Below, one piece after another: positions 25,228 to 32,803 of a stretch of 48,174 nucleotides of DNA (position 1 is its first letter; each line of letters begins with the position of its first letter). This DNA comes from Stenotrophomonas sp. PS02298 (GTDB taxonomy: Bacteria > Pseudomonadota > Gammaproteobacteria > Xanthomonadales > Xanthomonadaceae): the NCBI RefSeq assembly GCF_029959445.1, contig NZ_JASCOR010000013.1, positions 1 to 48,174 of the forward strand. The letters run 5' to 3'. The notes beneath the pieces were generated by a model. That model made no database searches and was not told the origin of the DNA. It saw nothing but the letters and a program-made list of their open reading frames with translations. The position numbers and the translations under genes are program-made.

Positions 25228-26888
25228 GATTCTGCTCGGTTGTCCTGGGCCACGGCACGGTCACGCCGGATCACCTGTTTCACGCGGGGATTGCGCAGCG
25301 TCACTTCCAGTAGCAGCCAGGTCAGGAAGCAGATCGCGACCCAGCCACTGAAGGCGAATACATCGTTGAAGGCGCGTACATTGGCCTCGCGTTTGGCCGC
25401 CGCTGCCAAGGCGGCATTGGCCTGTGCCTTGAGTTGTACCGGGTCGGTGATGACGCGGGCGTAGGCTTGCTGCTGTATCTGCAGGCGGTGCGCCACCTGT
25501 GGATCGGCGGGATTGAGCTGGCTGACCAGTGCGGTCGAATAGAGGTGTTCGCGCTGCAGCTGGTAACTGCTCAGGAACGCCGAGCCGGCGAGACTGCCGA
25601 AGCTCTGGGTCAGTGACAGGATCACGATGAAGGACACGATATGGTCCAGCCCGCGCGCCATTGCCTGACGTATGCCCATCAGCATCAATGGGCCCATGAA
25701 CATGCCGCTGCCCACCGCCGCCAGGAACTGGCTGAGGGCGAAATCCATCGGCCGGTCCATGCTGGTGCGGTGCTGGTCGAGGAAGGCGGCACTGCCGAGC
25801 AGGATGATCGACACGAGCAGCTGCGGGATCAGCGCCTTCGGCCCGAAGGTCAACGCACCGGCAGCGATGCCGACCAGCACGCCGATCAGGATGACTCCGA
25901 ACAGGGGCGCCATCTGGTCCGGGCCCATGCCCAGCGTGCGCATCATCGAGATCATCCCGTAGGACTGCTCGTTGGTCAGGAAGCGAATCAGGAACGCGCC
26001 GACGATGAAGCGCAGCATCACCGGCCCCATCAGCCAGCGCACCTGCAGCAGCGGGTTGCGACGCTGGTGCTCGATGCACAGGCCGGTGGTGATCAATACC
26101 ACGGCGGCGGCCAATACCCAGCCCAGCCACGGTGAATCGAACCACCAATGCAGATAGCCCTGGCTCAATACCACCACCAGCAGCGCCAAGCCCGGCGCGA
26201 GCAGGGCGAAGGTAAGAAAGTCGGTGCGTTCGAAAACCTTGATCTGGATGCCGGGCGGGAGCTTCAGTACCACCACCGCGGCGAACGAGCACAGCGCCAA
26301 GCCGGCTTCAAACAGATACAGGTTCTGCCATTCACCATGGTCGAGCAGGCTGGGGGACAACAGCCACGCCAAAGGCACCGCCAGCTGCGACAGGCCAACG
26401 CCGATCACCAGCAGGTTGCCCACGTATTTGCGCGGCAAGGCCTGCAGCATGTACAGCGTGCCCAGCGTGGTACAGGCGGCACCGGCAAAGCCGCTGCCAG
26501 CGCGTACCAGCAAGGTGGTCGTGTTGTTGCCGACAAACAGATGCAGCACCGCCAATGCGGCATAGGTGCCCAGGCCGATCTCGGCGAACAGGCGGATGCC
26601 GTATTCCTGGCGGAATTTGAACACCAGCAGGTTGGCACTGACGTTGACCATCAGGTAGGCGGCGACCAGCCAGTTGGCCTCACTGGCCTGCAGCCCCATC
26701 TGGCCGGTGATCAACGGCAGGTTGGCGCTGATCAGGGCATTGCCCAACCCGCCGGTGATCGCCACCAGCACTGCCACGGCGGCATAGGCCGCACGCCGGT
26801 GCGGCGGATGCCAGGGCATCGAGGCCGAGCCGGGCAGGCTGGGCTTCTCGTGCTCTTCCCAGTCCGGAATGGGCTTGAGGGGCTTCAT
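25224..26888 (-). CDS. emrB: DHA2-family MFS drug exporter (EmrB-like)
   Basis: This is a proton-driven inner-membrane efflux pump that would work with the EmrA-like adaptor and an outer-membrane channel not present here. It has 554 residues and about 14 hydrophobic helices, with a 60-residue loop near the C-terminus (QLQREHLYSTALVSQLNPAD) placed as the large periplasmic loop of EmrB-type pumps. The usual motif A between helices 2 and 3 is weak (VFKFRQEYGIRLF). It resembles the branch whose members carry FNDVFAFSGWVAICFLTWL at the end. It is linked by ATGA overlaps to both tetR and emrA. Confidence 0.9.
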   Translation of the reverse strand: MKPLKPIPDWEEHEKPSLPGSASMPWHPPHRRAAYAAVAVLVAITGGLGNALISANLPLITGQMGLQASEANWLVAAYLMVNVSANLLVFKFRQEYGIRLFAEIGLGTYAALAVLHLFVGNNTTTLLVRAGSGFAGAACTTLGTLYMLQALPRKYVGNLLVIGVGLSQLAVPLAWLLSPSLLDHGEWQNLYLFEAGLALCSFAAVVVLKLPPGIQIKVFERTDFLTFALLAPGLALLVVVLSQGYLHWWFDSPWLGWVLAAAVVLITTGLCIEHQRRNPLLQVRWLMGPVMLRFIVGAFLIRFLTNEQSYGMISMMRTLGMGPDQMAPLFGVILIGVLVGIAAGALTFGPKALIPQLLVSIILLGSAAFLDQHRTSMDRPMDFALSQFLAAVGSGMFMGPLMLMGIRQAMARGLDHIVSFIVILSLTQSFGSLAGSAFLSSYQLQREHLYSTALVSQLNPADPQVAHRLQIQQQAYARVITDPVQLKAQANAALAAAAKREANVRAFNDVFAFSGWVAICFLTWLLLEVTLRNPRVKQVIRRDRAVAQDNRAES

Positions 26889-27460
26889 GTGCGTTCCGTT
26901 GCAGCGTGCACGGACAGGCCGGGACGCAGCAATTCAATCGCACGCCGTGCGAGGGTGGCGCGATCTTCGACGGTGCGGCCGCGCAGGGCGGCGCCGAGCA
27001 TGCTGGAAATCAAGGAGATATCCGACAGCTGCAGGTCAAGCCGGCACAGCCGTGCGGCCTTGGCCCGCAGCAGCGCCGGTTCGGACAGGCCGAGAATGCG
27101 CTCGCGTGCGGCCTTGATCGTGGGCTCGTCCGGGTCCACTGCGCGCCAGTAGTCGGCCAAGGCAGGCGAATGCACGATGCGCCTGGCCATGCCGATGATC
27201 AGCTCGAACAGGGCATCGTCGCGCTCGCCCAGCTCCTGCAGGTGCGCTTCGATCTTTTCCACGGTCCGCTGCAGCAGGGCTTCGATCAGCGCGGTGCGGT
27301 CGGGGAAGTTGCGGTACAACGTTGCCCGGCCCACGCCGGCGTGAGCCACCACCAGATCAAGTGGAGCGGTGATGCCATGCTCGCCGAACACGGCGTCGGC
27401 CGCATCCAACAGCAAGGCACGGCGCACGGCGGCATCGGAACGAATGGAAGTCATGCCCAT
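26885..27460 (-). CDS. TetR-family repressor of the emr-like operon
   Basis: This is a DNA-binding regulator of 191 residues if ATG 27460 is used (ATG 27454 is equally possible). The N-terminal helix-turn-helix is clear: LLLDAADAVFGEHGITAPLDLVVAHAGVGRATLYRNFPDRTALIEALL (about 15-60). The ligand domain is all-helical and unassigned. It is first in the operon, overlaps the pump gene by 4 bases and has a perfect palindrome just upstream of its start, so autoregulation and drug-induced derepression are likely. The operator would overlap the coding region of any longer start, which argues for the shorter forms. Confidence 0.88.
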   Translation of the reverse strand: MGMTSIRSDAAVRRALLLDAADAVFGEHGITAPLDLVVAHAGVGRATLYRNFPDRTALIEALLQRTVEKIEAHLQELGERDDALFELIIGMARRIVHSPALADYWRAVDPDEPTIKAARERILGLSEPALLRAKAARLCRLDLQLSDISLISSMLGAALRGRTVEDRATLARRAIELLRPGLSVHAATERT

Positions 27461-27465
27461 ATGAT

Positions 27466-27483
27466 CCGGACAAAAATGTCCGG
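27466..27483 (-). promoter_or_regulatory. Probable TetR operator
   Basis: CCGGACA-AAAA-TGTCCGG is a perfect 7+7 palindrome six bases upstream of the tetR ATG, the usual place for an autoregulatory operator. Confidence 0.7.
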
Positions 27484-27499
27484 TTTCAATGGGCAGCAT

Positions 27500-27527
27500 G
27501 GAACGGGCCGTTGCGGCGGCCCGTTCC
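27500..27527 (-). terminator. Hairpin after the MFS gene
   Basis: A perfect 11-bp stem (GGAACGGGCCG / CGGCCCGTTCC) with a six-base loop lies 3 bases past the MFS stop and separates the marR-MFS unit from the tetR operon. No T tract follows. Confidence 0.6.
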
Positions 27528-27530
27528 CGT

Positions 27531-28742
27531 TCAGCTCGCGGCGAGCTGGCGGCGCAGTGGTGCTTCGCGGATCGGCAGGTTGATCAGTGCTGCAGCAGCG
27601 GCCAATGCCATGTCCGCGTACCACATCCAGCTGTAGTCGCCGCCGTATTCCAGTGCCACGCCACCCAGCCAGGCACCGAAGAACGCGCCGATCTGGTGCG
27701 AGAACAGGGTCAGGCCGAACAGGGTGCCCATGTGACGCGGACCGAACAGCTTGCCGACCAGTCCCGCGGTGGGCGGCACCGTCGCCAGCCAGGTGAAGCC
27801 CAGTGCGGCGGCGAACACATAGAAGGTCATCGGTGTCGGCGGTGATGCCAGATAGACCGCGATCAACACCGCGCGGCTGAGGTACATCCAGAACAGCAGC
27901 CACTTCATGCGGAAGCGTTCGCCAAGCGCACCGATGATCAGGCTGCCGGCAACATTGAACAGGCCGATCAGGGCAATCGACACCGAGGCCACGTTCGGCG
28001 GCAACCCGCAAAGCGCGATTTCGCCGGGCAGGTGGGTGACCAGGAAGGCGATATGCACGCCACAGGTGAAGAAGCCCAGATGCAGGCACCAGTAACTGCG
28101 GTCACGCAGGGCGCGCTGCAGCTGCGGGCGCAACGCTTCGCCGTCGTCACTGGCCTCGTTGCGTGGCGCGCGCTTGCGCAGCGGCCAGGCCAATGGCAAT
28201 GACAGCAGCACGATGAAGGCCAACGCATACAAGGCCTTGATCCAGCCGAATGCACTGAGCAGCAGCTGCACCAGTGGTGCGAACAGGAATTGGCCGAGTG
28301 AGCCGCCGGCATTGATGACGCCGGCGGCCATCGAGCGCTTCTGCGCGGGAATACGCCAAGCGGTTGCGCCGATCAGCACCGAGAAACTGCCGGCACCGGC
28401 ACCGGCTGCCAGCAGCAGGCCGAAGCTGAGGTTAAGCCCCCAGGCGCCGGGCAGCAGGGTTGCCGCGATCAGGCCTACCGCCAGTAGCACGCCGCCGCCG
28501 ACCAGTACCGGCAGCGGTCCGCGCTGGTCGGCCATGGCACCGAAGAATGGCTGCACTGCGCCCCATACGAATTGGCCGATCGCCAGCGAGAAACTGATCT
28601 GGGCGATGCCAAGCCCGGTCGAAACATGGATGGGATCGATCAACAGACCGCTGGTCTGGCGCACGCCCATGGTCACCATCAGGATGCTGGAGGCAGCGAG
28701 CAACAACAGCCAGGGAGTGCGCGTGGGGGCGTGCGTGTTCAT
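27531..28742 (-). CDS. MFS transporter (12 helices)
   Basis: This is a 403-residue major facilitator with 12 predicted helices. Helix 1 starts PWLLLLAASSILMVTMGVRQTSG and the motif-A-like loop is GAMADQRGPLPVLVGGG. Charged RKRAPRNEASDDGEALRPQ forms the central cytoplasmic loop. The MGVRQTSGLLIDP start and the overall pattern resemble the YbfB/OxlT-like (OFA) transporters rather than the drug-pump group. The substrate is unknown; its MarR partner suggests a phenolic or other small toxic ligand. ATGA overlap with marR. Confidence 0.87.
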   Translation of the reverse strand: MNTHAPTRTPWLLLLAASSILMVTMGVRQTSGLLIDPIHVSTGLGIAQISFSLAIGQFVWGAVQPFFGAMADQRGPLPVLVGGGVLLAVGLIAATLLPGAWGLNLSFGLLLAAGAGAGSFSVLIGATAWRIPAQKRSMAAGVINAGGSLGQFLFAPLVQLLLSAFGWIKALYALAFIVLLSLPLAWPLRKRAPRNEASDDGEALRPQLQRALRDRSYWCLHLGFFTCGVHIAFLVTHLPGEIALCGLPPNVASVSIALIGLFNVAGSLIIGALGERFRMKWLLFWMYLSRAVLIAVYLASPPTPMTFYVFAAALGFTWLATVPPTAGLVGKLFGPRHMGTLFGLTLFSHQIGAFFGAWLGGVALEYGGDYSWMWYADMALAAAAALINLPIREAPLRRQLAAS

Positions 28743-29167
28743 GCTGGCTGCTCCTGTTCCAGTGCCTGGGTGAGCGCTTCCAGCTGGTGGTTGAGATCTT
28801 CGATGCGCTTGCCGCCGAACAGCGTTTCGACTTCCTGTTGGGCTTGTTGCCAGAGAGGAAAGGCCTTCTGCAGGCGACGCTTGCCTGTTGCGGTGATATG
28901 CAGCTGGCGCTGGCGGGAGTCCTCGCCGGGGGCGGAGCTGAGCAGGCCGGCTTCGAGCAACGGCTTGAGGTTTCGGGTAAGGGTGGTGCGGTCCATGCCC
29001 AACGCATCAGCGAGTTCGCCCAGTGGCCGCGGCTGGCTGGAGCGACGCAGGATGGAATAGGCGTTGAGGCTTAGGTCGGCGGGTGCGAGATGGCGATCAT
29101 AGAGCTGGGAAACGCGGCGCGTGGCGCGGCGCAGCTGGAAGCAGGTGCAGGGGCTGGAAGCGTCCAT
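28739..29167 (-). CDS. MarR-family transcriptional regulator
   Basis: This is a winged-helix regulator of 142 residues. The DNA-binding core is RPLGELADALGMDRTTLTRNLKPLLEAGLL (about 53-82) with the wing SAPGEDSRQRQLHITATGKRRL. N- and C-terminal helices would dimerise. Cys residues near the start (SSPCTCFQLRRA) could be redox- or metal-sensitive. ATG 29167 is chosen because the family's first helix begins shortly after it; a longer form would cover the likely promoter. It leads the operon with the MFS gene. Confidence 0.88.
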   Translation of the reverse strand: MDASSPCTCFQLRRATRRVSQLYDRHLAPADLSLNAYSILRRSSQPRPLGELADALGMDRTTLTRNLKPLLEAGLLSSAPGEDSRQRQLHITATGKRRLQKAFPLWQQAQQEVETLFGGKRIEDLNHQLEALTQALEQEQPA

Positions 29168-29202
29168 CGGCGTGTGGGGCAGGGCGATGGATGGGAGTTT
29201 AT

Positions 29203-29214
29203 GTGTATATGCAC
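29203..29214 (-). promoter_or_regulatory. Candidate MarR operator dyad
   Basis: GTGTATATGCAC is a 12-bp dyad with one mismatched pair, 36 bases before the marR ATG. It is A/T-rich in an otherwise GC-rich setting. Role inferred from position only. Confidence 0.45.
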
Positions 29215-29267
29215 GTAATTGCGAGAGGCGCATCCTGGCGACTCTGGCGCATTGTGCGTTTGGCTTA

Positions 29268-29382
29268 GGTCATGGCTTTAGCTTTAGCTGTGGCAGTGGC
29301 TTTGGCAGTGGCTTTGGCTTTGGCTTTGGCTGTGGCTTTGGCTGTGGCTTTGGCTGTGGCTGTGGCTGTGGCTGTGGCTTTC
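29268..29382 (+). repeat. GGCTTT/GGCTGT hexamer tract
   Basis: About 18 imperfect hexamers of the GGCTTT/GGCTGT/GGCAGT type. It is the reverse-strand counterpart of the CAAAGC tract at 29627-29733, so the two face each other. Confidence 0.9.
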
Positions 29383-29476
29383 CCTTCTCCCGCTTGCGGG
29401 GGAAGGTGCCCGGAGGGCGGATGGGGGCTCTTGATTTGTCTCCATCTGAGTGGGTTACCAAAGCGGGGGTTCTGCA

Positions 29477-29514
29477 CAAACATAAAAACCACCTGGAGGT
29501 GGTTTTTATGTTTG
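29477..29514. terminator. 38-bp perfect palindrome, possible bidirectional terminator
   Basis: An 18-bp perfect stem (arm CAAACATAAAAACCACCT) with a GG loop. A-rich and T-rich arms give a T run on either strand, so it could end transcription in both directions between marR and the TonB receptor gene. It is unusually A/T-rich for this window. Confidence 0.55.
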
Positions 29515-29626
29515 CTTGAGTAGCCAAGCAGGAGAGCGAAATGCAGGAGCAGAACTAAATGCAGGAGCAGAAGCTTGCCCTCACCCCTACCCCTCTCCCA
29601 CAAGCGGGAGAGGGGAAAGACAGGAG

Positions 29627-29733
29627 CAGGAGCCAAAGCTCAAAGCCAAAGCTCAAAGCCAAAGCTCAAAGCCAAAGCTCAAAGCCAAAGCTCAAAGCTA
29701 AAGCTCAAAGCCAAAGCCAAAGCCAAAGCCTGC
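29627..29733 (+). repeat. CAAAGC/CAAAGCT hexamer tract
   Basis: About 17 units of GCCAAA and GCTCAAA in alternation, ending 10 bases before the TonB receptor stop codon. Confidence 0.9.
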
Positions 29734-29742
29734 ATCAAGCCT

Positions 29743-31941
29743 TTAGAACCAGGCGCGGATGCCAAACGCCACGCCACGGCCCGGCAACGGCGAGTAGTCC
29801 CGCAGCAGCGAGGTATGCGGGCGTGCCTCACGATCGGTCAGGTTGCTGCCATCAAGGAACACTTCGTAGCTGTTGCTGCCATTGCGATCCCAGCGGTACG
29901 CAACGTGTGCATCCACCAGGGTGTAGCCGGCGCTGGTTTCCTCGTTCACTGCAACATCCTTCTGGCTGCCGTAGCGCACCGCACCCAACGACGCGCGCCA
30001 GCCACCCAGCGACCAGTGCAGGTCGGCACCAACACGGGCCGGCGCGATGCGCGGCAGGTAGCCGCCATTGGCCAACTCGACGTTGTAGTTGTGTGCGTGG
30101 TCACCGTGCGGCACGGCGATGGCGACATTGCGGGTGCCGCTGCCATCAAGCTCGGCCTTCACGTAGTCGCCGAACACGCGCAGGTCCCAGTCGCCGGCCA
30201 CGTTCTCCAGCATGTGCCAGGTGGCCTCTGCCTCGGCGCCCTTGAAGGTGGCGTCGTTCTGGGTCCAGGTGCGCACCGGCAGGCCGCCTTCGACCACGCC
30301 GGTGTCGGCCAGGTAGATGAAGTCCTTGAACTTGGTCTGGTAGATCGCTGCCTGCAGGTCGAAGCGTTCGTTATGCGCATGCAAGCCCAGCTCGACGCGA
30401 CGACCGCGCTCGGTATCCATGTTGGCGTTGCCGATTTCCAGCGAGCGGGTGGCGATGTGGGCGCCGGCGGCGTACAGCTCTTCGTTGGTCGGTGCACGCT
30501 CGGAGGCGTCCACGCCGAAGCGCAGGTCGAAGGTGTCGTTCAAGGCCCAGATGCCGGACGCCGACAGATTGGTCGCGCCGAAGCTGCGGTTGCGCTGGGC
30601 ATCGTTCGGGTCGAGCTTGACCCGGTCATGGCGTGCACCCAGTTCCAGCTTGAATGGGCCGAACTGCTTTTCCTGCAACACGAAAGCACCAATGGTGTCG
30701 GTGGTGGTGCCCGGCACGAAGGCTTCTTCGCCGGTTGCGCCAAAGTCGCTGCTGCCGAACTGCACACCGAAAGCACCATCCCAACCAGCAAGCGGTTGCT
30801 GCACGGCTTCGACGCGGCCTTCAAAGCCCTTGTTGGTGAAGCGGGTGGACGGTGTGCCGGCTTCCAGTTCGGTGTGCTCGTAATCGGTATAGCCGCCGCG
30901 TACGGTCAGGCTCTTCAGGAACGCGGTCGGGTTGTACAGGCCGCCCTTCAGGTCGAAGCGGTTCTGCACCATGTCGATGCGCACATCATGCTCGTCGCCT
31001 TCCTCTTCGTGATCATGGTCATGGTCGTCGTGGTCATGATCGTGGTCATCGTCGGCGTGCACGTGGGCACCGTTTGGAATGCCGTAGTTGCTGCGGTAGG
31101 TGCCCAGCGAGGCACCGAGGAAGCCGTTCTCACCGAACCAGGTGGCACCGACACCGCCGGCGCGGGTGCGCGTGGAGCTGTTGTCGAGGCGACCGCGGGT
31201 GCCGGCGTCTTCGTCGTGGGCGTCATGATCATCGTGGCCATCGGCATCCAGCGCGTGCGGGTCGATCGCATAGCCGGGGATGCGGTAGTCATCACCGTTG
31301 CGGATCAGTCCGTCGACATGCAGGACAAGGTTGTCGCCACTGACGCCGTCCAGGCGGAACATGCCGCTACGCTCATTGTTGACCGAGTTGCCGCGGACTT
31401 CGGCGCGACCGCTGAGCGGGCGGTCCGGAACCTCGCTGGCAATACGGCCATCGACCACGTTCACTGCGCCACCAATGGCACCGCTGCCGAACAGCAGGGT
31501 GGCCGGGCCTTTCAATACCTCGATCTGGTCAGCCAGGAAGGGTTCGATGGCGGAGGCGTGGTCGGCGCTGACGGTGGAGGCGTCCATGTTGCCGACGCCA
31601 TTGGAGACCACCGCCACGCGCGGGCCTTCCTGGCCGCGGATGATCGGACGGCCGACACCGGGGCCGAAGAAGGTGCTCTGCACGCCTGGCAGCTTGGCGA
31701 CGGTGTCGCCCAGGGTGCCGGACTTGTGTTCATCCAGATCGGTGCCTGCCAGCACTTCGACCGGGCGTGCCAGTGATTCGGCCGAACCCTGCAGCGGCGA
31801 GGCGGTGACCTTGACCGCGCTCAACTCCGTCAGGTGGTGGCTTTGGCTGGCGTCGTCATCGGCAGCGCTGGCAACCGCGGGCAGGGCGGCCATCAAGGCT
31901 AGGAACAGCAGGTGATGCTTGGTGCGGCGGGGAAGGGACAT
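29743..31941 (-). CDS. TonB-dependent receptor, probable zinc receptor (ZnuD-like)
   Basis: This is an outer-membrane transporter of 732 residues. Signal peptide to ASA (about 26), a TonB-box-like LSAVKVTASP segment, a plug domain (LPGVQSTFFGPGVGRPIIRG and IEVLKGPATLLFGSGAIGG) and a 22-strand barrel ending in aromatic Phe. Two extracellular-type loops are very rich in His and Asp: HALDADGHDDHDAHDEDAG and a longer run with DHDHDHDDHDHDHEEEGDEH. This is the mark of ZnuD-type zinc receptors. ATG 31941 follows GAGAGAA. It is divergent from a MerC gene across a Zur-like box, supporting zinc-repressed expression; other metals remain possible. Confidence 0.92.
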   Translation of the reverse strand: MSLPRRTKHHLLFLALMAALPAVASAADDDASQSHHLTELSAVKVTASPLQGSAESLARPVEVLAGTDLDEHKSGTLGDTVAKLPGVQSTFFGPGVGRPIIRGQEGPRVAVVSNGVGNMDASTVSADHASAIEPFLADQIEVLKGPATLLFGSGAIGGAVNVVDGRIASEVPDRPLSGRAEVRGNSVNNERSGMFRLDGVSGDNLVLHVDGLIRNGDDYRIPGYAIDPHALDADGHDDHDAHDEDAGTRGRLDNSSTRTRAGGVGATWFGENGFLGASLGTYRSNYGIPNGAHVHADDDHDHDHDDHDHDHEEEGDEHDVRIDMVQNRFDLKGGLYNPTAFLKSLTVRGGYTDYEHTELEAGTPSTRFTNKGFEGRVEAVQQPLAGWDGAFGVQFGSSDFGATGEEAFVPGTTTDTIGAFVLQEKQFGPFKLELGARHDRVKLDPNDAQRNRSFGATNLSASGIWALNDTFDLRFGVDASERAPTNEELYAAGAHIATRSLEIGNANMDTERGRRVELGLHAHNERFDLQAAIYQTKFKDFIYLADTGVVEGGLPVRTWTQNDATFKGAEAEATWHMLENVAGDWDLRVFGDYVKAELDGSGTRNVAIAVPHGDHAHNYNVELANGGYLPRIAPARVGADLHWSLGGWRASLGAVRYGSQKDVAVNEETSAGYTLVDAHVAYRWDRNGSNSYEVFLDGSNLTDREARPHTSLLRDYSPLPGRGVAFGIRAWF

Positions 31942-32034
31942 GGGGTTCTCTCTGTTACTGTGTATCACTGGGGTGGCAATCTGAACCGGAGGCGGCAGGG
32001 GGCTGGCGCAGGCGGCTAGGGCGGGGAGGACAAT

Positions 32035-32053
32035 AATGTTATATTATTCCATA
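32035..32053. promoter_or_regulatory. Putative Zur box between receptor and merC-like gene
   Basis: AATGTTATATTATTCCATA matches the palindromic AATGTTATA-w-TATAACATT type Zur box (consensus from memory) at about 16 of 19 positions. ATAACGTT at 32051-32058 provides an offset second half. It lies 94 bases from the receptor ATG and 27 bases before the MerC ATG. Zur itself is encoded at 21097-21582. Confidence 0.6.
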
Positions 32054-32079
32054 ACGTTCTGCCGCCCCTGCTGGAAGTC

Positions 32080-32496
32080 ATGCCCACCCAACCCAACGGA
32101 CTACGCAAATTCCTCGATCGCTTTGGCGCGACCGGATCCCTGATCTGTGCGGTGCATTGCGCGTTGTTGCCGGCATTGCTGGCGGTCGCGCCGGCGCTGG
32201 GGCTGTCGTTCTGGCTCAGTGACGGCGTCGAGTTCACCATCGTCGTCTTCGTTACCGTGCTGGGTCTGTTCAGTCTGATCTGGGGGTATCTGCGCCACCG
32301 CGCGCTGATGGCCTTGTTGCTGCTGGTGCCCGGGCTGCTGTTGTTGTGGGCGGGCCTGTTGCATTCGGAGCTGCATCATTCGCAGGTTCCGCATGCGGTG
32401 GTGATGACCTTGGGTGGCGTGCTGGTGGGCTTGGCACATGTGGTCAACCTGCGCTTGAACCACGTGCATGTACACGACGCCAGCTGCGCACATTGA
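32080..32496 (+). CDS. MerC-domain membrane protein
   Basis: This is a 138-residue inner-membrane protein with four predicted helices. It carries LICAVHCALLPALLAVAPAL, the C-x3-C motif of the MerC domain, and a His-rich C-terminus (HVHVHDASCAH). MerC proteins carry Hg(II) in mer operons. Stand-alone members beside Zur boxes are thought to act in zinc homeostasis, and there is no merR/merA here. The start ATG 32080 is the first in frame and lies just after the Zur-like box. Whether it transports or only binds metal is unknown. Confidence 0.85.
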   Translation: MPTQPNGLRKFLDRFGATGSLICAVHCALLPALLAVAPALGLSFWLSDGVEFTIVVFVTVLGLFSLIWGYLRHRALMALLLLVPGLLLLWAGLLHSELHHSQVPHAVVMTLGGVLVGLAHVVNLRLNHVHVHDASCAH

Positions 32497-32554
32497 GGGG
32501 CGCATGGTAGGCTTCCTGTCCATGCGCGAGGGCGCTTGTTGTGGCCCCGCCAAA

Positions 32555-32570
32555 CCCGTGCATGCACGGG
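32555..32570. promoter_or_regulatory. Perfect palindrome in the bTHX leader
   Basis: CCCGTGCATGCACGGG is a perfect 16-bp palindrome ending 31 bases before the bTHX start. It could be an operator or an RNA hairpin in the leader; nothing more can be said. Confidence 0.4.
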
Positions 32571-32601
32571 GTAACTGATTACAAACCAAGGAGTTGACGA
32601 C

Positions 32602-32781
32602 ATGGGTAAGGGTGACCGTAAGACCGCCAAGGGCAAGCGCTACAACGCCAGCTATGGCATTTCGCGCTCGCACGTGAGCAAGGTGGCCGTGGGCGCTGCT
32701 GCGCCGGTCGCCAAGAAGACCGTCACCAAGGCTGCCGCCAAGAAGGCTGTTGCCAAGAAGACCGTCGCCAAGGCCGGCTGA
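32602..32781 (+). CDS. 30S ribosomal protein bTHX
   Basis: This is a 59-residue very basic protein starting MGKGDRKTAKGKRYNASYG, the recognisable bTHX (Thx/S31e-like) signature; Thx sits in the head of the 30S subunit in Thermus. The core family is about 25-35 residues. The rest is a Lys/Ala-rich tail with repeats of AKK-T-V and AAKK, extending the protein to nearly twice that length. An AAGGAG ribosome site 9 bases upstream and a strong terminator 23 bases downstream make it a real, probably highly expressed single gene despite its size. Confidence 0.9.
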   Translation: MGKGDRKTAKGKRYNASYGISRSHVSKVAVGAAAPVAKKTVTKAAAKKAVAKKTVAKAG

Positions 32782-32803
32782 TCCAGCCAGGCAGTGGTTA
32801 CAG

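Larger units (their letters stand above)
29168..29742. other. Gene-free region with inverted hexamer tracts and a perfect palindrome
   Basis: 575 bases without a credible gene: marR promoter (29168-29260), GGCTTT/GGCTGT tract (29268-29382), CTCCCGC module (29389-29432), a 38-bp palindrome (29477-29514), a CCTCTCCC module (29588-29617) and an inverse-strand CAAAGC tract (29627-29733). Open frames seen here translate only into dipeptide or hexapeptide repeats. Confidence 0.85.

Noticed and set aside
29270..29527. Short frames encoding Gly-Phe, Ala-Val or Lys-Pro repeats
   Set aside because: They are translations of the GGCTTT/GGCTGT tract on both strands, open in several frames at once, with no start signals.
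29575..31776. 733-codon plus-strand open frame across the TonB receptor
   Set aside because: It is antisense to a full receptor with signal peptide, plug and barrel. Its N-terminal part is translated hexamer repeat.
32016..32240. Small minus-strand gene over the Zur-like box
   Set aside because: It covers the divergent promoter region and the start of the MerC gene. Composition is low-complexity and there is no ribosome site.
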